Part shown: positions 33,151-41,757 of the stretch, in pieces
Numbering within the stretch: position 1 is the stretch's first letter
Layout: every line of letters begins with the position of its first letter
Assembly (NCBI GenBank): GCA_963763015.1
Contig: CAVXML010000004.1
Coordinates: 1-64,000 of the forward strand
From: Fodinibacter sp963763015
GTDB taxonomy: Bacteria > Actinomycetota > Actinomycetes > Actinomycetales > Dermatophilaceae
Direction of reading: 5' to 3'
DNA length: 64,000 bases
Notes under the pieces: generated by a model
Told to the model about the DNA's origin: nothing
Databases searched by the model: none
The model's input: only the letters and a program-made list of their open reading frames with translations
Made by a program: the position numbers and the translations under genes

Positions 33151-33614
33151 TCACGTGCCCGACCGGCCGCGGGTCGCCAGGAAGGTGAGGAGCAGCTGGC
33201 GCTGGAGCTCGAACATCTCCTTCTCCTCCTCCGCCGTGGCGTGGTCGTACCCGAGGAGGTGGAGGATGCCGTGCGTCGTGAGGAGCAGCAGCTCCTCCTC
33301 CGTCGCGTGGCCGGCCTCGCGTGCCTGCCTGGCCGCGACCCCGGGGCACAGGACGATGTCGCCCAGCACCCCCTCGGCGGGCTCGGCGCCCTCGCGCCCG
33401 GGCCGCAGCTCGTCCATCGGGAAGCTCATGACGTCGGTGGGCCCCGGGAGGTCCATCCACTGCACGTGGAGGGTCTCCATCGCGGCCTCGTCGACCAGGC
33501 GCAGACAGAGGTCCGCCCGGGGGTGCACCCGCATCTGCTCGAGGACGTAGCGCGAACAGGCGACGAGCTCGAGCTCGTCCATCACGAAGTCCGTCTCGTT
33601 GAGGACGTCGATGC

Positions 33615-33618
<4 letters not shown>
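33151..33618 (-). CDS. ybeY: Endoribonuclease YbeY
   Basis: Single-strand RNase for 16S rRNA 3' maturation and ribosome quality control. Zinc site HGILHLLGYDHATAEEE, preceded by the fold-specific PTDVMSFPMDE and GVLGDIVLCP. 155 residues. The ATG overlaps the phoH stop (ATGA). Confidence 0.95.
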
Positions 33619-34655
<1,037 letters not shown>

Positions 34656-34670
34656 CGTGCGCCAAGTCTA
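34656..34670 (-). promoter_or_regulatory. Candidate -10 of the phoH-ybeY-CNNM-era operon
   Basis: TAGACT (34665-34670, minus), 9 nt before ATG 34655, implying a leader of one to three bases. Confidence 0.45.
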
Positions 34671-34712
34671 CGAGCCCGGACCGACCCACGGCGCACGAGA
34701 CCGCGGGGGCCG

Positions 34713-35066
34713 TCAGCCGGGCGGCCACGTCAGCTCTCGTCCGCCGAGGACGTGCAGGTGCGCGTGGAAGACGCTCTGCTGGGCCGCGGCGCCGGTGTTG
34801 GCCACCATGCGGTACCCGGCCAGGCCGTCCCCCGCCGCGACCGCCGCGGCCAGGGCGACGGCATCCGCGAGCTCGTCGGGCGACGCGGCGGCGAGCGCCG
34901 CCAGGTCGGGCACGTGCCGCCTCGGGATGACGAGCACGTGGGTGGGCGCCTTGGGGTCGATGTCGCGGAAGGCGAGCGAGTGCTCGCTCCGGGCGACGAC
35001 GTCGGCGGCGATGCCGCCCGACAGGACGCGGCAGAAGAGGCAGTCCGCGCTGGCGCTCTCGGTCAT
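34713..35066 (-). CDS. HIT-family nucleotide hydrolase/transferase
   Basis: 117 residues of the HINT/HIT superfamily. The histidine triad is QSVFHAHLHVLGG; CLFCRVLSGGI at the N-terminus and THVLVIPRRHVPDLAAL are also typical. Such enzymes hydrolyse AMP-amine or AMP-lysine conjugates; the physiological substrate is unknown. The start has a TACTGT hexamer 6 nt upstream. Confidence 0.92.
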   Translation of the reverse strand: MTESASADCLFCRVLSGGIAADVVARSEHSLAFRDIDPKAPTHVLVIPRRHVPDLAALAAASPDELADAVALAAAVAAGDGLAGYRMVANTGAAAQQSVFHAHLHVLGGRELTWPPG

Positions 35067-35078
35067 GTCCGCACAGTA
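35067..35078 (-). promoter_or_regulatory. Leaderless-type -10 of the HIT gene
   Basis: TACTGT (35073-35078, minus), 6-nt spacer, ATG 35066. Confidence 0.5.
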
Positions 35079-35100
35079 GACGGGATCCGCCGCCCGCCGC

Positions 35101-36744
35101 TCAGCGGAGGGAGAGCAGGTCCTCCTCCTGCACCGCGTCGAGGGACAGCGTGCGGTAGCCCTCGCTCTCGAAGAGGACGGTGACGCGGTCCGGCTCGGTG
35201 CTCATGACCAGGCCCGTACCCCACTCGCGGTGGTCGACCTCGCGCCCGACGGGAAAGGGCTCCTCGAGGTCCGCGGCCGGGTGCGTGGCGTCGGGGGCGG
35301 CCGCACTCCCGTCCTCGCAGGTGTCGCAGTACCCACAGCGCTCGTCGAGGTCCTCGCCGAGGTAGCCGAGGAGGAACCGCCGCCGGCAGCCCGTGGTCTC
35401 CGCGTAGGCCCTCATCATGTCCATCCGGGACCCGAGCACCCGCTCACGGGACTCCGCCAGCTCCACCGCGAGGCGCACCGCCCGCGCCGGCGTCACGTCC
35501 TCGGCTCGCACCCGAGCGCGGTGGACGCGCAACGCGCCGGCCTGCTCGAGCAGGTTCACCGCGGACGTGACCCGCCGGGTCGACACGTCGACGCGCTGTG
35601 CCAGCTCCTTGGCGGGCATGCCGTCGGATGCCGCGCGCAGCACCTTCATGACCCGCACCAGCAGGTCCTCGTCCACCCCTCCGCCGGCGTGGAAGCGGTG
35701 CATCCCGAAGTCCTCCGGCCGGTAGAACAACACCGCCTCGGCGGGGTCGCCGTCGCGTCCGGCGCGGCCGATCTCCTGGTAGTACGCCTCCGGGGTCTCC
35801 GGCGTCGAGGCGTGGACGACGAACCTGATGTCCGCCTTGTCGATACCCATGCCGAAAGCGGTGGTTGCGACGACGACGTCGGCCGACCCGTCGCTGAACC
35901 GGTCGTGCGCCTCGCGGCGGTCCTTCGCGCGCATCCCGCCGTGGTAGGCGACCGCGGCGAGCCCTCGCTCGGACAGGGCCTCGGCGTAGGCCGTGGTGTC
36001 CTTGCGTGTCGCGACGTAGAGCAGTCCGGGTCGGGACAGCGCGGCGACGGTGTCGACCACCGCGTCGCGGCGGTCTCCGTCCTCCACGTGTCGGCGCACG
36101 TCGAGGTGGAGGTTGGGCCGGTCGAAGCCGCGAACCAGGACGAGCGGGTCGCGCAGCCCGAGGCGGGTGACGATCTCGTCGCGCACCGGTGGGGAGGCGG
36201 TGGCGGTGAGCGCCAGCACGGTGGGGTGGCCCAACCGGTCGACGACGGCTCCCAGCCGCAGGTAGTCGGGCCGGAAGTCGTGCCCCCAGGCCGAGATGCA
36301 GTGCGCCTCGTCGACGACGACCAGGGCCACACCTCGGGAGCCGAGCCGGTCGAGGACGTCCTCCCGCGCCAGCTGCTCCGGTGCGAGGAAGAGCACGAGC
36401 GTCGGCTCGTCCTCCACGGCCGCCCAGGTGAGCTCGGTCTCGCGGGAGCCCTGCGTCGAGTTCAGCACCCGCCCCGGCGGGGCGCCCGGCGCCTCCCTCA
36501 GCGCCGTGGCCTGGTCCCGCTGGAGCGCGATGAGCGGCGAGACCACCACGGTGACGCCGCCGGTGAGGGCGGCGGGGAGCTGGTAGAGGGCCGACTTGCC
36601 GTGGCCCGTCGGCATGACGGCGAGCACGTCGCGGCCCGAGAGGGTCGCCTCGAGGGCCTCCGGCTGCCCGCTCCTCAGGGACGGGTACCCGAGGACCTCC
36701 TTCGCTGCTCTGCTGAGGTCTCGCCGCTCAGGACGGCGACCCAT
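35101..36744 (-). CDS. recQ: RecQ-family ATP-dependent DNA helicase with C-terminal Tudor-like domain
   Basis: 547 residues. Superfamily 2 motifs are clear: Q-motif region, Walker A VMPTGHGKSALYQLPA, VVSPLIALQRDQ, Walker B VVVDEAHCISAWGHDFRPDY, ALTATA, VAYHGGMRAKDR, TTAFGMGIDKADIRFVVHA and EIGRAGRDGDPAEA. The RQC zinc region is ERCGYCDTC. There is no HRDC domain; the end (HREWGTGLVMSTEPDRVTVLFESEGYRTLSLDAV) resembles the RNA-polymerase-binding Tudor-like tail of PcrA/UvrD. Walker A has His where RecQ usually has Gly (TGGGKS). The start overlaps a small upstream ORF. Confidence 0.92.
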   Translation of the reverse strand: MGRRPERRDLSRAAKEVLGYPSLRSGQPEALEATLSGRDVLAVMPTGHGKSALYQLPAALTGGVTVVVSPLIALQRDQATALREAPGAPPGRVLNSTQGSRETELTWAAVEDEPTLVLFLAPEQLAREDVLDRLGSRGVALVVVDEAHCISAWGHDFRPDYLRLGAVVDRLGHPTVLALTATASPPVRDEIVTRLGLRDPLVLVRGFDRPNLHLDVRRHVEDGDRRDAVVDTVAALSRPGLLYVATRKDTTAYAEALSERGLAAVAYHGGMRAKDRREAHDRFSDGSADVVVATTAFGMGIDKADIRFVVHASTPETPEAYYQEIGRAGRDGDPAEAVLFYRPEDFGMHRFHAGGGVDEDLLVRVMKVLRAASDGMPAKELAQRVDVSTRRVTSAVNLLEQAGALRVHRARVRAEDVTPARAVRLAVELAESRERVLGSRMDMMRAYAETTGCRRRFLLGYLGEDLDERCGYCDTCEDGSAAAPDATHPAADLEEPFPVGREVDHREWGTGLVMSTEPDRVTVLFESEGYRTLSLDAVQEEDLLSLR

Positions 36745-36898
36745 CGCCGCCCATCGACTCGTCGTCCTCGAGGGCGTCGAGTCCGTCGGGGCGCGCCGGC
36801 TCCGGGGCGTTCATCGTGGCTTCGGAGTCCTGGTCCTGGTCGAGGTCGTCGACGCTCGGGTCGGGGTTCTCGCGTGGGGTGTTCTCGGTGACATCCAT
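36728..36898 (-). CDS. Small acidic protein upstream of recQ (56 aa)
   Basis: MDVTENTPRENPDPSVDD at the start and DALEDDESMGGDGSPS at the end: very acidic, probably disordered, no Cys. ATG 36898 has TACGAG 6 nt upstream and a close GAGGAG, and the ORF overlaps the recQ start by 17 nt, which suggests coupling. The frame is open further up to a TTG. No family recognised; it could be a short regulatory or coupling ORF. Confidence 0.45.
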   Translation of the reverse strand: MDVTENTPRENPDPSVDDLDQDQDSEATMNAPEPARPDGLDALEDDESMGGDGSPS

Positions 36899-36985
36899 GA
36901 ACTCCTCGTACCCGCGGGCCAGGAGGACCAATCGACTCTGTGATCCTCGTCAACCGAATCGGGGTGTCGGACGTCATCACACCGT

Positions 36986-36998
36986 GACAATGACCGCC
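36986..36998 (+). promoter_or_regulatory. Leaderless-type -10 of the second ECF sigma gene
   Basis: GACAAT (36986-36991), 7-nt spacer, ATG 36999. Confidence 0.4.
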
Positions 36999-37535
36999 AT
37001 GGGCGAGCACGGCAGTGCGCAGCGCTCGGCCGACGACGCCGTGACGGAGCTGTACGCCGCGCACTGGCAGCCGCTCGTCCGGCTGGCCTGGCTGCTCCTC
37101 CACGACGCCCAGGAGGCGGAGGAGGTCGTCCAGGACGCCTTTGTCGCGCTGCACGCGCACTGGTCCGGCCTGCGTGACCCGGCGGCCGCCGCGGGGTACC
37201 TCCGCCGGGCCGTTCTCAACGGGGCGCGCTCGGCGCTGCGCCACCGGGGGGTGGTGGAGCGCTGGGCCGCCTCGGTGCGCGGTGGGCCCGAGGATCCGGG
37301 GCTGCGGAGCGGGCCCAGCGCGGAGGACTCGGCAGTCGCCGGTCTCGCACGCCAGTCACTCCTCGAAGCCCTGTGGCGGCTCCCCACGCGGCAGCGGGAG
37401 GTCCTTGTCCTGCGCTACTACCTCGACCTCGGTGAGGCCCAGATCGCCGATGCCCTGGACATCTCGCCGGGCTCGGTCAAGACCCACGCTAGCCGGGGCC
37501 TCGCGGCCCTGCGCAGCGGAACGGAGTGGACGTGA
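36999..37535 (+). CDS. ECF RNA polymerase sigma factor, SigE-like family
   Basis: 178 residues. Region 2 is ELYAAHWQPLVRLAWLLLHDAQEAEEVVQDAFVAL, with the next helix RDPAAAAGYLRRAVLNGARSALR; region 4 is LWRLPTRQREVLVLRYYLDLGEAQIADAL with the recognition helix SPGSVKTHASRGLAAL. ATG 36999 (MGEHGSAQRS) is preferred; ATG 36990 in the same frame is possible. The stop overlaps the next gene's GTG (GTGA). Presumed to answer a signal sensed by the membrane protein it is coupled to. Confidence 0.87.
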   Translation: MGEHGSAQRSADDAVTELYAAHWQPLVRLAWLLLHDAQEAEEVVQDAFVALHAHWSGLRDPAAAAGYLRRAVLNGARSALRHRGVVERWAASVRGGPEDPGLRSGPSAEDSAVAGLARQSLLEALWRLPTRQREVLVLRYYLDLGEAQIADALDISPGSVKTHASRGLAALRSGTEWT

Positions 37536-38644
37536 ACGACGACGAGCGCGTGATCGAGGCCCTGCGTGAGGCGCTCGACGAGCGCGCGGCACGGATCGAG
37601 CCCAGCGACCGGCTCGACGAGATCCTCGAGCGTGCCCACCCGCTGGCGGCCGCCGGGTGGACCCGCTGGTGGATGCCGCTTGCGGCCGCTGCGGCCGTCG
37701 TCGCCGTGGCCACCGGGGTGTGGCTCGGTCTTCCTGACCGGTCGGCGCCGGTGCCGGCGGCGAGCAACAGCCCCCTGCCCGCCACCAGCCCGCCGGCGAG
37801 TCCGTCGACGAGCCCGTCACCAGAGCCCACCCCGACCGAGCAGCCGGTGCCGACGAGCACCGGCTCCACCGCACCGCCAGAGCCCGCCGGTCCGCCGGCC
37901 GCCCTCCCCGTCTACTACGTGGCCTCCATCGGCGACGAGGCGCGCATGGTCCGGCTCTACCGCGAGTGGCTCACCGTCCCGGGGGTGACCAGGTCCGCCG
38001 ACGACCGCCTCCGGGCGCGCACGGCCGTCGAGCTCGCGATGACCGCCGTGCCGCCCGGGACCGACGGGTACCTGCGCACCTGGGACGGCGTGGACCTGCT
38101 CGACGTCACCGTGACGGATGCGCGGATCACCATCACGCTGTCCGGTCCGGGGGGAACCTCCTTCCCGGAGGACACCGAACGGGTCAGTGTCCAGCAGCTC
38201 GTGTGGACCGCGCAGGCGGCGGTGGGGCGGGGCAGCATCCCGGTGCGCTTCATCCTCGCCGACGGCTCGGACGCCATCTTCGGCACCCAGCCGGTCGACC
38301 GCACGTACGACCGACCCGCGTCACGCGACCGCTACCACGAGGACCTCGCGCCGATCTGGGTGACCTCCCCGACGCGCGGGCAGGTGCTGCCGGCGGGGCC
38401 GGTCACCGTCACGGGCGAGGCCAGCGTGTTCGAGGCGACGGTGTCCTGGCAGCTGCTGCGCGAGGGCGACGTCGTCGACGAGGGCTTCGTCACCGCCTCG
38501 GACGGTGCCCCCGGTCGTGGCACGTACGAGATCCGGTTCGACGCGCTTCCTCGCGGGACCTACGCCATCCGGGTCTTCGAGCTCAGCGCCGAGGACGGGC
38601 AGACCGTCAACGCGGAGACGACCATGCCGTTCACGGTGCGGTGA
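37532..38644 (+). CDS. Membrane-anchored GerMN/Gmad2 protein
   Basis: 370 residues: about 46 cytoplasmic residues (VNDDERVIEALREALDERAA), one membrane span at about 47-66 (WWMPLAAAAAVVAVATGVWL), a Pro/Ser/Thr-rich linker (about 70-125), a GerMN-like domain (ALPVYYVAS...TVELAMTAVPPGT...VTVTDARITITLSG...QQLVWTAQ) and a C-terminal Gmad2 Ig-like domain (IWVTSPTRGQVLPAGPVTVTGEASVFEATVSWQLL). These domains are named from Bacillus spore germination proteins but are common in non-sporing actinobacteria. Coupled to an ECF sigma gene, so probably its sensor or anti-sigma partner. Confidence 0.85.
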   Translation: MNDDERVIEALREALDERAARIEPSDRLDEILERAHPLAAAGWTRWWMPLAAAAAVVAVATGVWLGLPDRSAPVPAASNSPLPATSPPASPSTSPSPEPTPTEQPVPTSTGSTAPPEPAGPPAALPVYYVASIGDEARMVRLYREWLTVPGVTRSADDRLRARTAVELAMTAVPPGTDGYLRTWDGVDLLDVTVTDARITITLSGPGGTSFPEDTERVSVQQLVWTAQAAVGRGSIPVRFILADGSDAIFGTQPVDRTYDRPASRDRYHEDLAPIWVTSPTRGQVLPAGPVTVTGEASVFEATVSWQLLREGDVVDEGFVTASDGAPGRGTYEIRFDALPRGTYAIRVFELSAEDGQTVNAETTMPFTVR

Positions 38645-38652
38645 GCCACTGA

Positions 38653-39396
38653 TCAGCGCCAGCGGGACATCGCGCTCAGGACCGCCAGGGCGGCCGGACC
38701 CGCGGTCGAGGACCGGAGCACGGTGTCTCCCAAGCGCACCGCCGAGGCGCCGGCAGCCTCGAGCTCGGCGAGCTCCTCCGGGGCCACCCCGCCCTCGGGT
38801 CCGACGACCAGCACCACGTCCCCGGAGGTCGGGAGCGTGACTTCCGCGAGCGGCATCCGGGCGTCCTCGTGCAGCACGTAGGCGGCGGCGGCGCCCGCGA
38901 GCCTGACGGCGAGGTCCGCGGTGCTGGCGGTGGGACCCAGGACGGGCCGCCGCGTCCGCCGGGACTGCTTCGTCGCAGCGACGAGAACGGCATCCCACCT
39001 GCGCCGGGCCTTCTCCGCGCGCTCCCCGCGCCACCGGACGACGCTCCTCGACGCCTGCCAGGGAACGACCTCGTCGACCCCGGACTCGGTGGCCGCCTGG
39101 ATCGCCAGCTCGTCGCGGTCGTTCTTCGCCAGCGCCTGGACGAGGACGAACCGTGGGCTCGGCACGGGGTCCGTGGCGACCGACTCCACCCGGAGGTCGA
39201 GCGTGCCGGCACCGACCGCCACCACGGTGGCCTCCACCCGCAGGCCCTCACCGTCGGTGAGCAGCAGCCGCTCCCCCACGCGGGTGCGACGAACCGTCGC
39301 GGCGTGCCGGCCCTCCGGGCCGTCGAGGACCACGAGGTTCCCGGCGCGCCGGCCGACGAGCACCTCGCCGGGGAGGAGGTGGAGCGGCAGGGACAT
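38653..39396 (-). CDS. rsmE: 16S rRNA (uracil-1498-N3)-methyltransferase RsmE
   Basis: 247-residue SPOUT methyltransferase. N-terminal PUA-like part HAATVRRTRVGERLLLTDGEG, then VQALAKNDRDELAIQAATESGVDEVVPW, and the knot region VVLVVGPEGGVAPEELAELEAAG and RLGDTVLRSSTAGPAAL, which binds AdoMet. Lies 4 nt after dnaJ, closing the hrcA-dnaJ-rsmE operon, the usual actinobacterial order. Confidence 0.95.
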   Translation of the reverse strand: MSLPLHLLPGEVLVGRRAGNLVVLDGPEGRHAATVRRTRVGERLLLTDGEGLRVEATVVAVGAGTLDLRVESVATDPVPSPRFVLVQALAKNDRDELAIQAATESGVDEVVPWQASRSVVRWRGERAEKARRRWDAVLVAATKQSRRTRRPVLGPTASTADLAVRLAGAAAAYVLHEDARMPLAEVTLPTSGDVVLVVGPEGGVAPEELAELEAAGASAVRLGDTVLRSSTAGPAALAVLSAMSRWR

Positions 39397-39400
39397 GGGC

Positions 39401-40528
39401 TCAGCGCGCCTTGAACGCGTCTCGCAGCTTGCCGAAGAGCGAGCCGTCGCCAGGGGCGCCGACGCGGGCCTCCGGGCGTTCCTCTCCCCGGACGACCGCG
39501 AGCCGGCGGAGCAGCTCCTCCTGCTCCGCGTCGAGGCGGGTCGGCGTCTGGACCATGCTGTGGACCACGATGTCGCCGCGGCCGGTGCCTCGCAGGTGGG
39601 TGACCCCGAGCCCCCTCAGGGTGATGGTGTCGCCCGACTGCGTGCCCCGCCGGATGTCGAGGTCGCGCGGGCCGTCGAAGGTCTCCATGACGAGGGTGGC
39701 GCCGAGGGCCGCGGCGGTCATGGGCACCTCGATGGTCGCGTGCAGGTCGTCGCCCCGACGCTGGAAGACCGGATGCCGGGCCACCGCGACCTCCACGTAC
39801 AGGTCGCCCTGCGGACCCGCGCCGTGACCGACCTCGCCCTCGCCGGCGAGCTGGATGCGGGTGCCGGTGTCGACGCCCGGCGGAACCTTGAGGGTGAGCG
39901 TTCGGCGGGTGCGCACCCGGCCGTCGCCCGAGCACTCGTAGCAGGGATCGGTGATGAGCTGACCGAAGCCCTGGCAGGTCATGCAGGGCCGGGTGGTCAT
40001 GACCTGGCCGAGGAAGCTGCGCTGCACCTGCTGGATCTCGCCGCGGCCGCCGCAGACGTCGCAGGTGCGGGTGGAGGTACCAGGCTGCATCCCGTTCCCG
40101 TGGCAGGTGCCGCACGCCACCGCGGTGTCGATGGTGAGGTCCTTCTCGGCGCCGAAGACGGCGTCGGCCAGGTCGATGTCGAGGCGCACGAGGGCGTCCT
40201 GACCGCGCGTCGTGCGCGACCGCGGGCCGCGGCCCGGCCCGCCCGCCTGCCCGCCGAAGAACGCGTCCATGATGTCGCTGAAGGAGAAGCCCTGCCCGAA
40301 GCTCGCTGCCCCGGCGGCGTAGGGGTCCGCCCCCATGTCGTAGGCCTGCTTCTTCTCCGGGTCCGAGAGGACGTCATAGGCCTGCGACACCTTCTTGAAC
40401 TGCTCCTCGGCCTGCGGGCCGGGGTTGACGTCGGGGTGGAGCCGTCGGGCCGCCCGGCGGTAGGCGCGCTTGATGTCCTCGGGGTTCGCGTCGCGGGCGA
40501 CCCCGAGGTCGGCGTAGTAGTCGTTCAC
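39401..40528 (-). CDS. dnaJ: Chaperone protein DnaJ (type I)
   Basis: 375 residues. J domain with the HPD tripeptide (RRLHPDVNPG), Gly/Phe region (AGAASFGQGFSFSD), four CxxCxGxG zinc repeats (CGTCHGNG, CDVCGGRG, CMTCQGFG, CYECSGDG) and the C-terminal substrate-binding domain. It stimulates DnaK ATPase. Pairing with hrcA rather than dnaK-grpE marks it as the DnaJ2-type copy. GTG start. Confidence 0.96.
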   Translation of the reverse strand: MNDYYADLGVARDANPEDIKRAYRRAARRLHPDVNPGPQAEEQFKKVSQAYDVLSDPEKKQAYDMGADPYAAGAASFGQGFSFSDIMDAFFGGQAGGPGRGPRSRTTRGQDALVRLDIDLADAVFGAEKDLTIDTAVACGTCHGNGMQPGTSTRTCDVCGGRGEIQQVQRSFLGQVMTTRPCMTCQGFGQLITDPCYECSGDGRVRTRRTLTLKVPPGVDTGTRIQLAGEGEVGHGAGPQGDLYVEVAVARHPVFQRRGDDLHATIEVPMTAAALGATLVMETFDGPRDLDIRRGTQSGDTITLRGLGVTHLRGTGRGDIVVHSMVQTPTRLDAEQEELLRRLAVVRGEERPEARVGAPGDGSLFGKLRDAFKAR

Positions 40529-40582
40529 GAGTGGGAGGTCCTTCGGGACGGAGGCTGTCGGTCGGAGGTCGGGGTGCCGCGG

Positions 40583-41614
40583 CTACTCGGCGAGGATCCG
40601 GGAGACGTACGTGGCGACCGCACGAACGGCCGCCATGGTGGTCGGGTAGTCCATCCGCGTGGGCCCGACCACGCCGAGCCCGGCGACGAGGTCGGTCCCG
40701 GCGCCGTAGCCCGTCGTGACCATCGACGTGGTGTGCAGCCCGGCGTACGGGTTCTCGTGGCCGATCCGGACGGCGACCCCACCGCCCTGCTCGGCGACGG
40801 TACCGAGCAGCCTCAGCAGCACGACGTGCTCCTCGAGCGCCTCGAGCACCGGCCCCAGGCTGGTCGTGAAGTCGGGCCCGACCCGCGCCAGGTTCGCGGT
40901 GCCGGCCAGCACGACCCGCTCCTCACGCTCCTCGACCAGCGAGTCCTGCAGGGCCGTGCCGATCGAGCCCACGAGGTCGCGCATGGCGGGGTCCAGTCGC
41001 TCGGGGACGGCCGCCAGCTCACTCGAGGCCTCCGCGAGGATCCGGCCGCTCGTGGCCCGGTTGAGCTCGGACCGAAGGGTCGCGAGGGTCTCCTCGCCGG
41101 CGTCCCCGGCCAGGTCGGTGCCCACGTCGATGACCCGCTGCTCGACCCGCCCCGTGGTGGTGATGAGGACGACGAGCAGCCGGTCGCCCCCGATCGGGAC
41201 CAGCTCGACGTGCCGCACCGACGAACGCGACAGCGAGGGGTACTGGACGACCGCGACCTGCCTGGTCAACGACGCCAGGAGGCGCACGGTGCGGTCGACG
41301 ACGTCGTCGAGGTCGACGGCGCCCGCGAGGAACTGGGCGATGGCACGCTGCTCGGCAGCACTCATCGGCTTGATCGCCGAGAGCCGGTCGACGAAGAGGC
41401 GGTACCCGGCATCCGTGGGCACGCGGCCGGCGCTGGTGTGCGGGGCGGCGATGAGGCCCTCCTCCTCGAGCGCCGCCATGTCGTTGCGAACCGTGGCGGC
41501 GGAGACACCCAGGTGGTGCCGCTCCAGCAGTGCCTTGGAGCCCACGGGCTCGGAGGTGTGGACGTAGTCCTGGACGATCGCGCGCAGCACGCGGAGTCGA
41601 CGGTCCTCGCTCAT
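40583..41614 (-). CDS. hrcA: Heat-inducible transcription repressor HrcA
   Basis: 343 residues. N-terminal winged helix: RRLRVLRAIVQDYVHTSEPVGSKALLERHHLGVSAATVRNDMAALEEEGLI, with the recognition helix VSAATVRNDMAAL. The HrcA effector domain follows and ends ARVGPDF...VVGPTRMDYPTTMAAVRAVATYVSRILAE. Represses the CIRCE element 43 bp upstream of its own start, so the operon is autoregulated and induced when GroEL becomes limiting. GGAGGTGAGAGG lies before the ATG. Confidence 0.96.
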   Translation of the reverse strand: MSEDRRLRVLRAIVQDYVHTSEPVGSKALLERHHLGVSAATVRNDMAALEEEGLIAAPHTSAGRVPTDAGYRLFVDRLSAIKPMSAAEQRAIAQFLAGAVDLDDVVDRTVRLLASLTRQVAVVQYPSLSRSSVRHVELVPIGGDRLLVVLITTTGRVEQRVIDVGTDLAGDAGEETLATLRSELNRATSGRILAEASSELAAVPERLDPAMRDLVGSIGTALQDSLVEEREERVVLAGTANLARVGPDFTTSLGPVLEALEEHVVLLRLLGTVAEQGGGVAVRIGHENPYAGLHTTSMVTTGYGAGTDLVAGLGVVGPTRMDYPTTMAAVRAVATYVSRILAE

Positions 41615-41656
41615 CGGGTCCTCTCACCTCCGGACTCGGCTCGGGCGGACAGGGGG

Positions 41657-41683
41657 CTGGCACTCTCGCGCCGCGAGTGCCAA
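41657..41683 (-). promoter_or_regulatory. CIRCE element for HrcA
   Basis: On the minus strand: TTGGCACTC, nine bases, GAGTGCCAG, an eight-base perfect inverted core of the TTAGCACTC-N9-GAGTGCTAA consensus. A TAGAAT -10 hexamer (41682-41687, minus) abuts its upstream edge, so HrcA binding would cover the transcription start. Confidence 0.93.
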
Positions 41684-41744
41684 TTCTACGGGATGCCGTG
41701 AGCACGGTCGGCGCGTCGCCCGCCGACCGGACCCGGGCGGCGGT

Positions 41745-41757
41745 TACTGTCGCCGCC
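41745..41757 (+). promoter_or_regulatory. Leaderless-type -10 of the DUF3097 gene
   Basis: TACTGT (41745-41750), 7-nt spacer, GTG 41758. Divergent from hrcA. Confidence 0.55.
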
